Source: Pedobacter sp. UBA2067 (GTDB lineage Bacteria > Bacteroidota > Bacteroidia > Sphingobacteriales > Sphingobacteriaceae). Taken from it: 10,457 nucleotides of DNA. The stretch covers positions 3,475 to 13,931 of the forward strand of contig DDAD01000116.1 in the NCBI GenBank assembly GCA_002333205.1. Direction: 5' to 3'. Under the pieces are notes generated by a model, which had not been told where the DNA came from, searched no databases, and saw nothing but the letters and a program-made list of their open reading frames with translations. Below are positions 1-6,358 of this stretch, one piece after another. How positions within the stretch are numbered: the first letter of the stretch is position 1; every line of letters begins with the position of its first letter. The position numbers were made by a program, and so were the translations under genes.

Positions 1-609
1 AATTTCAAACTCGTCACCTTTCTCCCCTGCCGGGATTCTCATCAATTCCGGCACGTTGTTACCGATTTTATAAGGTAGAAAATCAACAACTGGAAGCGCA
101 TAAAAGGTATATAACGTGAAAGCAAACGATAGTGCTGTTACTACAAGGAGAGTGACGATCGCTGGCTTCGAGGTCTTTGTAAATGGCGATATTCTGGTGC
201 GATTGAGGTACAGATAGATGATCATCAGCAAGAGTACCAGATCTTTTCCAAAGGATTGCCATGGGGTCAACGGAATTGCATCTCCGAAGCAGCCACAAGA
301 AGTCACTACCTTAAACACTGCAGAAACAAAGGTCAGGAAAGTAAAAAAGATTATGGTTACCAGTAAGGCTAAAGTTACCTGCTTGCTCCAGAAGCCGCAG
401 AGCAGCAACACGCCTAATACAATCTCTAAAATACAGAGCAACATGGCAATGCCAGTAGCAAATTCGCCTAGAAATGGTATATGAAAAACATCAAAATATT
501 CCTGCAGTTTATAACCGAATCCCATTGGATCATTGGCTTTAATCAAGCCAGAAAGTATAAAAAGCAGGCCCACTAAACCGCGGGAAAAATTTAAAGCGAT
601 GTTCTTCAT
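1..609 (-). CDS. DoxX-like integral membrane protein (BT_3928-like), partial, C-terminus outside window
   Basis: The first 203 residues are present; the frame is open to the window edge, so the C-terminus is missing. The start is the ATG at 607-609, 9 bp after the stop of the DUF1599 gene, which implies one operon. Four hydrophobic segments are visible at about residues 10-24, 50-73, 78-98 and 122-136, and a fifth at about 149-172, fitting the DoxX/MauE-like four-helix membrane fold plus an extra helix. An N-terminal FILSGLIKANDP motif and a CGCFGD motif (residues 105-110) between helices 3 and 4 are typical of the Bacteroidota DoxX branch called BT_3928. After the fifth helix comes DFLPYKIGNNVPE, which in this family leads into an extracytoplasmic C-terminal domain. 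The two cysteines suggest a redox role at the membrane, as for MauE, but no reaction is established for this branch. In many Bacteroidota I recall tpiA following this gene; that lies outside the window. Family assignment is good, function is open. Confidence 0.85.
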   Translation of the reverse strand, partial: MKNIALNFSRGLVGLLFILSGLIKANDPMGFGYKLQEYFDVFHIPFLGEFATGIAMLLCILEIVLGVLLLCGFWSKQVTLALLVTIIFFTFLTFVSAVFKVVTSCGCFGDAIPLTPWQSFGKDLVLLLMIIYLYLNRTRISPFTKTSKPAIVTLLVVTALSFAFTLYTFYALPVVDFLPYKIGNNVPELMRIPAGEKGDEFEI

Positions 610-618
610 GGTGTCGGT

Positions 619-1161
619 TTATTTCAGCCCAAGCTTTATCAAAGCGAAAACAGCATAATTTATCATATCCTGGTAATTTGCTGCAATACCTTCCGATACG
701 ACAGTTTGACCAGCATTATCTTCAATCTGTTTTACCCGCAGGATTTTCATTAAGATCAGATCCGTTAAGGAACTAATACGCATATCGCGCCAAGCCTCTC
801 CGTAATCATGGTTTTTAGCAAACATCAGCTCTTTAGTGACGTTAATTTGCTTTTCAAACAGGTTCTGTACCAGATCAACATTCAGTTCATATGGATCTTC
901 GGCACTTAGGTCCATTTGCATCAAAGCAATAACGCAGTAATTTACAATACCGATGTATTCCGAAGTGATATCTTCACCCACCTTATTCACTTTTGTTTCT
1001 TCCAGTGTGCGAATTCTTTGGGCTTTGATGAAGATCTGGTCGGTAATTGAGGACAACCGGAGGATGCGCCAGGCGGTACCGTAATCTTTGGTTTTTTTGA
1101 GGAAAAGTGACTTGCAAACCGCAATTACTTCGTCGTATTCTAATGAGGTATCTTTTGCCAA
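619..1161 (-). CDS. DUF1599 (Nmad1-type) protein with two internal repeats; TTG start
   Basis: The protein has 180 residues and consists of two copies of the DUF1599 unit. Copy 1 (about residues 18-85) has DYGTAWR at 26-32, then a SSITDQI helix and a KAQRIRTLEE helix, ending in NYCVIALMQMDL. Copy 2 (about 111-179) repeats the layout with DYGEAWR at 119-125, SSLTDLI, KILRVKQIED and NYAVFALIKLGL. The family is widespread in Bacteroidota. It has been linked by comparative genomics to nucleotide modification systems, but no biochemical function is known to me. The reading frame has no ATG near its N-terminus: upstream of the TTG at 1159-1161 come GTT, ATT, TTC, TTT, AAA, ACT and then a TAG stop. 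TTG giving MAKDTSLEYDE is therefore the likely start, with ATT at 1165-1167 a poor alternative. The gene precedes the DoxX-like gene by 9 bp and diverges from folP. No convincing promoter was seen; TAAATTTT at 1177-1170 is a 7-of-8 match to the -7 element. Confidence 0.88.
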   Translation of the reverse strand: MAKDTSLEYDEVIAVCKSLFLKKTKDYGTAWRILRLSSITDQIFIKAQRIRTLEETKVNKVGEDITSEYIGIVNYCVIALMQMDLSAEDPYELNVDLVQNLFEKQINVTKELMFAKNHDYGEAWRDMRISSLTDLILMKILRVKQIEDNAGQTVVSEGIAANYQDMINYAVFALIKLGLK

Positions 1162-1230
1162 AACAATGAAAAATTTAGTCTAAAGCTGTCCTAATACTGT
1201 ATTTTTGCATTAAAACATGGCTAAAGATAC
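1148..1230. repeat. Imperfect inverted repeat made by the starts of two divergent genes
   Basis: GTATCTTTTGCCAA (1148-1161) and ATGGCTAAAGATAC (1217-1230) are inverted copies matching at 12 of 14 positions. They are the first codons of the DUF1599 gene and of folP, both of which encode MAKDT. The arms are 55 bp apart. Confidence 0.6.
1200..1207 (+). promoter_or_regulatory. Putative -7 element of the folP promoter
   Basis: TATTTTTG matches the Bacteroidota -7 consensus TAnnTTTG exactly and ends 9 bp before the folP ATG. Transcription would start only a few bases before the start codon, giving a very short leader. No good -33 TTTG was seen at the right distance, so support is moderate. Confidence 0.4.
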
Positions 1231-2074
1231 ATTTTTAAACCGAAAGACGACACTCAACGTCAATGGCAGATTATTTGATCTCGGCACTCCGCGGGTGATG
1301 GCAATTCTCAACATTACCCCCGACTCCTTCTATTCAGCCAGCCGCACTGCATCTGTTGACGAGGCATTACAAAAAGCCGGAGAATTTCTGAAAGCAGGCG
1401 CAACAATTATAGACATTGGGGCTTACTCTTCTCGGCCAGGGGCTTCGGACCTGAGCGAACAGGAAGAATTGGACCGGATTGTACCAGTAGTTGAAGCGCT
1501 GGTTGCAACCTATCCTGAAGCCATCTTATCAATTGACACCTTTCGTGCCGCGGTTGCTGAAGCAGGTGTAAAGGCTGGAGCGCACATTATCAATGACATC
1601 TCGGGAGGAACACTTGATCCGGGCATGTTTGAGATGGTAGGCAAGCTGCAGGTCCCCTATATTCTCATGCACATGAAGGGCACGCCACAAACGATGTCTC
1701 AGGAGGCACATTACGATGATGTGGTGTTAGAGGTTGTGAACTACTTTTCTGAGAAAGTAGCGAAGCTTAGGGCGCTTGGTGTAAAAGATATTATTCTTGA
1801 TCCCGGCTTCGGCTTTGCTAAAACAAGAGATCATAGTTATGAATTGCTGAACCATTTGGAAGATTTAAAAGTTTTCGGGTTGAGTTTTCTTGTTGGTTTC
1901 TCGCGTAAATCTATGATTTCGAAGTTCTTGAAGGTCGACCCGGCAGATGCACTAAACGGGACAACCGTACTCAATACCATCGCACTGCAAAAAGGTGCCA
2001 GCATCTTGCGTGTGCACGATGTTACCCCTGCTTTGGAGTGTTTAAAGTTGGTTGAACGTACGCAACGACGTTGA
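1217..2074 (+). CDS. folP: Dihydropteroate synthase
   Basis: FolP condenses 6-hydroxymethyl-7,8-dihydropterin pyrophosphate with p-aminobenzoate to give dihydropteroate in cytoplasmic folate synthesis; it is the sulfonamide target. The 285-residue length is normal and the TIM-barrel motifs occur in order: MAILNITPDSFY (about 28-39, the first pterin-binding loop), DIGAYSSRPGA (the second loop, in the Bacteroidota form rather than DIGGESTRPGA), LSIDTFRAAVAEAG, HIINDISGG, PYILMHMKGTPQTM, DIILDPGFGFAKT, VGFSRKSMI (with the conserved SRK) and LRVHDV near the C-terminus. No key motif is missing. The start is the ATG at 1217, just downstream of a -7 promoter element, and the N-terminus MAKDTFLNRKTTLNVNG matches expectation. 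It is followed after 23 bp by cdaA on the same strand, an arrangement common in Bacteroidota and likely an operon. Confidence 0.97.
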   Translation: MAKDTFLNRKTTLNVNGRLFDLGTPRVMAILNITPDSFYSASRTASVDEALQKAGEFLKAGATIIDIGAYSSRPGASDLSEQEELDRIVPVVEALVATYPEAILSIDTFRAAVAEAGVKAGAHIINDISGGTLDPGMFEMVGKLQVPYILMHMKGTPQTMSQEAHYDDVVLEVVNYFSEKVAKLRALGVKDIILDPGFGFAKTRDHSYELLNHLEDLKVFGLSFLVGFSRKSMISKFLKVDPADALNGTTVLNTIALQKGASILRVHDVTPALECLKLVERTQRR

Positions 2075-2097
2075 TTTATTTTACTTAAATTGCCAGA

Positions 2098-2895
2098 ATG
2101 AAAGGTTTAGATTTTGATTTCGATTTCATAAAGATCACCGCAACGGATGTAGTAGACATCTTTCTGGTTGCCATGCTGATCTACTATGTTTACAGTCTGA
2201 TCAAAAATACACTTGCTGTAAACCTGCTTCTAGGGATGTTTATGATCCTGATCTTTTGGTTTGTTGTGGATAAGCTGCACATGAACATGCTTTCGACAAT
2301 CATAAAGAAGTTTATGGATGTTGGGATAATTGCGCTAATCATCATCTTTCAACCTGAAATAAGGCGCTTCCTCCTGCTTATTGGAAAGAATACTTTTTTA
2401 CAGAAGAACAAAGCCTGGTGGGGCTACCTTTTCGGCAGCAAAACCATAGAGGTAAATAATCTTGTGCGAATCAGGCCGATCATTGAAGCTTGTAAAAGCA
2501 TGAAGAAAAGCCGTACCGGTGCGCTGATTGTATTTGTGAAGTATTACGATGATCAGCTATTCGCAAACAGCTGCGAAACTATTGACTCCAGAATTTCCAA
2601 AAGATTATTGGAGAGCATTTTCCAAAAAAACAGTCCTCTGCACGATGGAGCTGTGGTTATTTCCGAGAATAAAATCAAGAGTGCAAGCTGTATTCTTCCG
2701 CTAACAGACAACGATACTTTACCTCCGCAATTTGGCTTGCGCCACCGGGCAGGCATTGGAATTTCAGAGAATACAGATGCAGTAGCTGTGATCGTTTCTG
2801 AAGAGACTGGTGAAATTGCTTATGCTAAACAAGGTCGGGTAAGGATGAACGTTTCCTTTGGTGAGCTTGAAAAGTTGCTGAACAAGGATTTTTGA
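2098..2895 (+). CDS. cdaA: Membrane diadenylate cyclase CdaA (c-di-AMP synthase)
   Basis: CdaA joins two ATP into the second messenger cyclic di-AMP, which controls potassium and osmolyte balance and envelope homeostasis in organisms that use it. The protein has 265 residues, near the family norm. Three hydrophobic segments (about 17-36, 40-57 and 70-85) form the membrane anchor, followed by FQPEIRR at the start of the linker and the cytosolic DisA_N (DAC) domain at about 100-250. The two catalytic signatures are intact: HDGA at residues 182-185 and RHR at 215-217 followed by AGIGISE. The ATG is 23 bp after the folP stop, with no promoter seen between, so co-transcription with folP is likely. 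No cdaR-like or glmM gene follows, unlike the Firmicutes operon; the next gene is convergent. The acidic, aromatic N-terminus (KGLDFDFDFIK) before the first helix is a minor peculiarity. Confidence 0.95.
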   Translation: MKGLDFDFDFIKITATDVVDIFLVAMLIYYVYSLIKNTLAVNLLLGMFMILIFWFVVDKLHMNMLSTIIKKFMDVGIIALIIIFQPEIRRFLLLIGKNTFLQKNKAWWGYLFGSKTIEVNNLVRIRPIIEACKSMKKSRTGALIVFVKYYDDQLFANSCETIDSRISKRLLESIFQKNSPLHDGAVVISENKIKSASCILPLTDNDTLPPQFGLRHRAGIGISENTDAVAVIVSEETGEIAYAKQGRVRMNVSFGELEKLLNKDF

Positions 2896-3000
2896 AACCA
2901 ACCTATCAAAAGCAGGATCTACCCACTCCATAAATTTCCCGTGGCAAGTACTGTTCGTTCTAATTACTAAAGCCTAGCCAATTTAAGAAAATGAAAGGTC

Positions 3001-4008
3001 CTAGTTCATGCTGACTTTGACCTGGGTTAATGTTAATACTTGTTCATTTTTGGGCAGGGGTTTAATTTTGTTGAACCAATAGGCAGTAACTTGTTCGGTG
3101 CCCACGCGATTGAGGTGTATGGCGTCAACAAATAGCCCGTCATCCCAGTCTCTTTCTCCTGCATCAACGAAAATGTGGTGGTCTCTTGCTAGCATACTTG
3201 AAACCTTTTCAACATGATCGTTGATCATCTTGAGTCTTTTTTCATCAAAGCGCTGTTTCATTTTCATCCGATAAGAATTTTGGCAGAAAATCAACTTAAT
3301 ACCTCTATTCCGGCAATAACTGGATATACTATCCAAATAGCTGTACTGCTCAAGGTCAACCTTGTCATTCAAAAAAGCGAGTTCCCAACGTTCTTTTGTG
3401 ATGTGAAAATTTTCACCATCTAAATTAACAGCTCCAAAGTTGTCGAATCCGACATAGAAGTAATCTTGTGAATGCGTTCTCACCAGCCGGGTATAAGGGT
3501 AATTATTCACGAAGTATTTCATATTCGCATGGTAAAGATAGTATTGATCAATTCTGAACTTAGAAGGGTTAAGATAATCCGCGATTACTTTGTAGTCTGC
3601 GGACTTAACTCCATGTTGAAAATCAATCAGATTACTGCTAATAATAAGCGTTTTCATAGACGGATAAGTTTGCCCGAGCACTTTCAATAGTTGATAATTA
3701 TCTGTAAATGAGGCACCCCAAGCGCCCACGTTCAAATACTTGTTAGTGCCAAGGGCCTTCACCAACACTTCGCTATTCAGATTGTTCAAGGTCATTGACG
3801 AACCGAGTGCAATGACCTCAGCATCTTTTGGTTTGTCCCGAAGAAAGCGAAGCTTTTCATTAAGTGAAAAGCTGTTCGAAAGATTTGGTGGAGGCAGATC
3901 ACCAATCAGGTTTAGATTGTGATATTCAAGAAATGTAACGCCTAACACCAGGCTGAGGGATAAGAAAAAAAGGCTGAAAGCAATGAAACTTTGTATGAAT
4001 CTTTTCAT
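3001..4008 (-). CDS. Membrane-anchored SGNH/GDSL-hydrolase-like protein of unknown substrate
   Basis: I do not recognise a named gene. The protein is 335 residues from the ATG at 4006-4008 (MKRFIQSFIAF). A TTG eight codons upstream (4030-4032) is possible, but the ATG directly precedes a classic K/R plus hydrophobic anchor (about residues 5-25), so I chose it. The rest appears extracytoplasmic and contains the pattern of the SGNH fold: ALGSSM at 67-72 (block I, nucleophile candidates S70/S71), NVGAWG at 93-98 (block II glycine), ISSNLID at 123-129 (block III asparagine N126) and DAIHLN at 295-300 (block V, D295 and H298). Such proteins (DltD-, AlgX- or TRX-like relatives) often act on acyl groups of cell-surface polymers, usually beside an MBOAT acyltransferase, but none is present here. 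The gene stands alone: convergent with cdaA on one side, about 600 bp from the next gene on the other. Fold assignment is moderate; substrate is unknown. Confidence 0.8.
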   Translation of the reverse strand: MKRFIQSFIAFSLFFLSLSLVLGVTFLEYHNLNLIGDLPPPNLSNSFSLNEKLRFLRDKPKDAEVIALGSSMTLNNLNSEVLVKALGTNKYLNVGAWGASFTDNYQLLKVLGQTYPSMKTLIISSNLIDFQHGVKSADYKVIADYLNPSKFRIDQYYLYHANMKYFVNNYPYTRLVRTHSQDYFYVGFDNFGAVNLDGENFHITKERWELAFLNDKVDLEQYSYLDSISSYCRNRGIKLIFCQNSYRMKMKQRFDEKRLKMINDHVEKVSSMLARDHHIFVDAGERDWDDGLFVDAIHLNRVGTEQVTAYWFNKIKPLPKNEQVLTLTQVKVSMN

Positions 4009-4562
4009 AAACCTAAAATCAAAAATGAACAAACTGCCGTCGGTAATTGAAAAGTTTAGAGATCAGGAGCGGCAAACTGACAGAAAGCCCCATTCTTAAA
4101 CATTGCAAAAATCGTTTACAATGAATATCGTGAAAGTAATTTAATTATCACCTATATACCTACAATACAATTAGTTATTTGGATACAATAAGAAGTGTGA
4201 AGTAAATGCTTACGGGGAGGACGGTCCATCAAGATCAATTTTTTGCAATTCATGGAAGTAATCACCTGTATACGAATTCAAAAGTAACTATGGGTACTGT
4301 TGAAAATTGAGGAGAAAAGGAAAATGCCTGACCGAACAGGGAACATGCGCGTGGGAGAAGCAATCTTGAGGCTTAATGTTAAGGGTAACCAGTGAAATAT
4401 AAAAAACTAGGATAGCCAGGCTAAGCTTGAAGACCTGTAAAGCATTTGCAACAGGAAAGCTAGGAAACTAAGATCATTTCAGCACGCAAGAAATGACATG
4501 TTGCATGGCTTTAAACACCCTTAAGAATTGGGCAGATGTAAAATGAGAAGCGGATTTATAAA
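4009..4562. other. Intergenic stretch with no supported gene
   Basis: No convincing coding region was found on either strand. The one short open frame with a purine-rich upstream sequence (4324-4395, 23 codons) is not recognisable. A perfect 7-bp inverted repeat lies at 4474-4496. The stretch should hold the promoter of the SGNH-like gene at its left end, but no TAnnTTTG match was found there. No tRNA or known riboswitch pattern was recognised. Confidence 0.5.
4474..4496. repeat. Perfect 7-bp inverted repeat in intergenic DNA
   Basis: TCATTTC (4474-4480) and GAAATGA (4490-4496) form a 7-bp stem with a 9-base loop. There is no T-tract after it, so it is not a convincing terminator. It could be a small RNA structure or chance in AT-rich sequence. 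Confidence 0.4.
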
Positions 4563-4601
4563 CTAGGCCAAACGCTTATATTGATAAACCGTCTGGCCTA
4601 G
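4563..4601 (-). terminator. Hairpin terminator of the bacilliredoxin gene (possibly bidirectional)
   Basis: The arms 4563-4574 (CTAGGCCAAACG) and 4590-4601 (CGTCTGGCCTAG) pair over 12 bp around a 15-base loop. On the minus strand the single mismatch becomes a G-U pair, so the stem is complete in the bacilliredoxin transcript, whose stop codon ends 5 bp before it. The minus-strand tail is TTTATAAAT, a weak T-tract. On the plus strand a run of six T follows, so it could also stop plus-strand transcripts. Confidence 0.65.
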
Positions 4602-4606
4602 ATTTT

Positions 4607-5017
4607 TTAGCAATATTGTTCGAATGCACCGATTAAACTATCAGCGATCATTTGAGCTGGACGGCCTTCAATTTGATGACGCTCAATCATGTGAACCAAC
4701 TTACCATCTTTGAATAATGCCATTGACGGAGAAGATGGTGGAAAAGGCATCATGTATGCTCTTGCTTTATCTACCGCATCTTTTTCCATACCTGCAAACA
4801 CAGTTACCAATTTGTTTGGGTGTTTTTCGTTCGAAGCCGCCATCTTTGCAGCAGGGCGTGCGTTAGCAGCTGCACAACCACAAACAGAATTAACCACTAC
4901 AAACACAGTTCCTTCGCTGTTAATAGCGGAATCTACTTCTTCAGCAGTTTTTAGCTCCTGGAAACCTACATTCGTTAATTCAGCACGCATTGGTTCTACC
5001 AAATATTCTGGATACAT
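4607..5017 (-). CDS. BrxA/BrxB-family bacilliredoxin (YphP/YqiW type)
   Basis: This 136-residue thioredoxin-fold protein belongs to the BrxA/BrxB family (DUF1094), which in Firmicutes removes bacillithiol from mixed disulfides on proteins. The family signature is clear: VVNSVCGCAAANARPA with the CGC motif at residues 46-48 (C46 nucleophile, C48 resolving), the MPFPPSSPSMALFKDG segment at 90-105 containing the conserved proline region, and a C-terminal ..FEQYC ending with C136. The length is normal. The start ATG (5015-5017) gives MYPEYLVEPMRAEL, the usual family N-terminus. It has its own promoter about 40 bp upstream and a hairpin terminator just after the stop, so it is probably monocistronic. 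Whether this organism makes bacillithiol cannot be judged from the window; the thiol partner is inferred from the family. Confidence 0.93.
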   Translation of the reverse strand: MYPEYLVEPMRAELTNVGFQELKTAEEVDSAINSEGTVFVVVNSVCGCAAANARPAAKMAASNEKHPNKLVTVFAGMEKDAVDKARAYMMPFPPSSPSMALFKDGKLVHMIERHQIEGRPAQMIADSLIGAFEQYC

Positions 5018-5030
5018 ATTTTAATATTTT

Positions 5031-5048
5031 AAATGTTTTAAATGTTTT
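5031..5048. repeat. Tandem 9-bp repeat in the bacilliredoxin leader
   Basis: AAATGTTTT occurs twice head to tail (5031-5039, 5040-5048), with a partial third copy (AATATTTT, 5023-5030). It lies between the promoter and the start codon and makes the leader almost entirely A and T, which favours an unstructured ribosome landing site. A regulatory role is speculative. Confidence 0.55.
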
Positions 5049-5052
5049 AATT

Positions 5053-5083
5053 CAAAGATAGCGTACAAGGTGCTCGCATCAAA
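5053..5083 (-). promoter_or_regulatory. Bacteroidota-type promoter for the bacilliredoxin gene
   Basis: Read on the minus strand, TTTG (5083-5080) is followed after 19 bp by TATCTTTG (5060-5053), matching the -33 TTTG and -7 TAnnTTTG consensus. Transcription should start near 5047, about 30 bases before the ATG. Confidence 0.65.
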
Positions 5084-5129
5084 GCTAATAGGCATTGATC
5101 CAGGTGTTTTTACCTTTATATTACGTGAT

Positions 5130-5336
5130 TTAATTTACGAGGCGATTAACTTCGTGCACGTGCGCTTTGAAGTCAATGCATTTATTTAAAACTACATTCG
5201 CATGGTAGTCTACAATGCAGATAATTTTACAGCCATGCTTTTTTAAGTTCATGTGCTCTTCTGCAATGAGATCATAATTGTCTGAGTCAAACTTCCGGTA
5301 GCCGGTTTGGGTGTTGAAATAGATGATTCTGTACAT
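5130..5336 (-). CDS. Small protein A of a paralogous MYR..ICIVDY family, function unknown
   Basis: I do not recognise this family. The start is placed at the ATG 5334-5336 because it aligns with the two relatives nearby; a TTG 11 codons upstream (5367-5369) is also open. The 68-residue product begins MYRIIYFNTQTGYRKFDS, probably two beta strands, then a charged helix (about 20-34), then a hydrophobic strand KIICIVDY (37-44) and a tail with NKCIDF. It aligns without gaps to protein B at 5402-5632, with 25 identities in the first 59 positions, including YR, TGYR, FDS, IC.VDY and NKC.D. There is no signal peptide or membrane segment, so it should be cytoplasmic. It lies 65 bp after protein B with no clear promoter between, so the two are probably co-transcribed. 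Sequence similarity to two neighbours is strong support that it is a real gene. Confidence 0.75.
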   Translation of the reverse strand: MYRIIYFNTQTGYRKFDSDNYDLIAEEHMNLKKHGCKIICIVDYHANVVLNKCIDFKAHVHEVNRLVN

Positions 5337-5401
5337 ATGGAAACCTTTCTGCCTATAACGGTAAAGCAAGTTGGATAAATCAAAGGGACTATCTCTTTTG
5401 A

Positions 5402-5632
5402 TCAGAACTGAGTTACATAAATGGGATCGAAAATCATTCCATCTATGCTGTCGTAATGATTACTATAATCCAAACATTTATTGTTAATGGCCTGTTTAGC
5501 GTAATCTACTACACAAATAACTGATATCTTTTGTTTGTGTAGCATTGCTAAATTGACGTCGATCTCTGCACCGCTTGGGGAATCAAAGTATCTATAACCA
5601 GTGTCGGGTTCTAAATAGATAAGTCTGTACAT
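5402..5632 (-). CDS. Small protein B of a paralogous MYR..ICVVDY family, function unknown
   Basis: No known family was recognised. The start at ATG 5630-5632 is chosen by alignment with protein A; an ATG two codons upstream (5636-5638, adding MF) and a TTG at 5648-5650 are alternatives. The 76-residue product begins MYRLIYLEPDTGYRYFDS, followed by a helical stretch, a strand ISVICVVDY (36-44), NNKCLDY (50-56) and a slightly longer tail (FDPIYVTQF) than its relatives. Predicted order is strand-strand-helix-strand plus tail, with no signal peptide or membrane span. It is first in a two-gene leftward unit with protein A and has a plausible promoter about 30 bp upstream. It is divergent from the HTH regulator gene across 360 bp, so the regulator is a candidate controller of this pair. 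That link is inference from position only. Confidence 0.75.
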   Translation of the reverse strand: MYRLIYLEPDTGYRYFDSPSGAEIDVNLAMLHKQKISVICVVDYAKQAINNKCLDYSNHYDSIDGMIFDPIYVTQF

Positions 5633-5657
5633 AAACATTGGTTTTAACAAAAGAGTT

Positions 5658-5687
5658 CAAATTTAAGGAGCCTACAAACCCGGCAAA
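5658..5687 (-). promoter_or_regulatory. Putative promoter of the small protein B-A unit
   Basis: On the minus strand TTTG (5687-5684) is followed after 18 bp by TAAATTTG (5665-5658), an exact TAnnTTTG match. Spacing is slightly short of the usual 19-21. A second TTTG at 5678-5675 is too close. Confidence 0.45.
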
Positions 5688-5992
5688 ACCCCCAATTCAA
5701 GACTAAGAATACGTAGAGACGCTGCAACAAACGCGCAATCAAATTTGCGATTTTTTCATTCATAACGGTCAATCACCTACTTGAAGGTAGCTGAAGCATC
5801 AATTCAGGACTGTTGATTGCAGTATAATGCATGCAGAAAACCTAATTGCACATTAAGGCCCTCCATCGTGGATTACACCCATCTTCGGTTGTTTTGTAGA
5901 CCGAATTTATGGGGAGAAATGCAACACTTTGCGGAGTCTTTGTACAAATCGAATAATGAGGTTATTGTTTAATTTTTAAAAACTTCAGTAAA
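5688..5992. other. Divergent intergenic region between small protein B and the HTH gene
   Basis: No gene is supported. The region contains two small inverted repeats: CGCAA/TTGCG around 5742-5758, followed by six T, which is terminator-like but weak, and TTCGGT/ACCGAA at 5884-5905. A -33-like TTTG lies at 5939-5942, but only an imperfect -7 (TATTGTTT or TAATTTTT around 5963-5977) precedes the HTH gene. Confidence 0.45.
5884..5905. repeat. Operator-like inverted repeat upstream of the HTH gene
   Basis: TTCGGT (5884-5889) and ACCGAA (5900-5905) are perfect inverted 6-bp arms with a 10-bp spacer, so the half-site centres are 16 bp apart. It lies 88 bp before the HTH start codon, in the region between divergent units. 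A role as binding site for the neighbouring regulator is a guess. Confidence 0.35.
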
Positions 5993-6358
5993 ATGCCATT
6001 GCACCACGGAAATACCATCGAAAAAGTTATTAGAAGAGAGGGCCATTCTTTAACTGATGTAGCACGGCTAGCCAGGGTAAACAGACGATCTGTATACAAC
6101 TGGTTTATGAAGCCTAAGCTTAAACCAGATATCATTCACCGGATTGGACGTGTGATTGACCATGATTTTTCCATAGAATTTCCAGATCTTTTTACTTCGG
6201 AAGACTTTAAAACCAAGCAGAAAGCTGAACCAGCAGTAGCACCTGCTATTGAAGAATTTGACATTTGGAGGGAGAAATATTTGGACCTGCTAGAGCGATA
6301 CAACATGCTTCTTGAATACGAAGAACGTAAACATCAAATTTCAGAAGCTCATGTATAA
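5993..6358 (+). CDS. Helix-turn-helix DNA-binding protein with C-terminal coiled coil
   Basis: The 121-residue protein has an N-terminal HTH of the Cro/C1-like or resolvase-like kind at about residues 8-53: IEKVIRREGHSLTDVARLAR is followed by VNRRSVYNWF (29-38), whose turn and NRRSVYNW recognition helix resemble small phage-type regulators. A linker rich in acidic residues, Ala and Pro (70-88) leads to an amphipathic helix, WREKYLDLLERYNMLLEYEERK (92-113 region), a likely dimerising coiled coil. I recall similar proteins with the WxxKYLxLLExYNxLL tail as common in Sphingobacteriaceae, but no target is known to me. The ATG at 5993 is the natural start. The stop codon lies inside the start of small protein C (8-base overlap), which implies co-translation. 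It is divergent from small proteins A and B. It may regulate the small genes around it; this is inferred from position. Confidence 0.85.
   Translation: MPLHHGNTIEKVIRREGHSLTDVARLARVNRRSVYNWFMKPKLKPDIIHRIGRVIDHDFSIEFPDLFTSEDFKTKQKAEPAVAPAIEEFDIWREKYLDLLERYNMLLEYEERKHQISEAHV

Noticed and set aside
218..484. 88-codon plus-strand frame opposite the DoxX-like gene
   Set aside because: It is the antisense shadow of a clear membrane protein gene on the minus strand.
4324..4395. 23-codon frame starting MPDRTGNMRVGEA with purine-rich upstream sequence
   Set aside because: Too short, no recognisable family, no promoter match, and Bacteroidota seldom rely on Shine-Dalgarno sequences, so the purine run is weak evidence.
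4710..5024. 104-codon plus-strand frame opposite the bacilliredoxin gene
   Set aside because: Antisense to a well-identified gene; peptide shows no family features.
5742..5764. CGCAA/TTGCG hairpin followed by a T-run as a terminator
   Set aside because: The stem has only five pairs and no plus-strand gene lies upstream that would need it; mentioned only in the intergenic entry.
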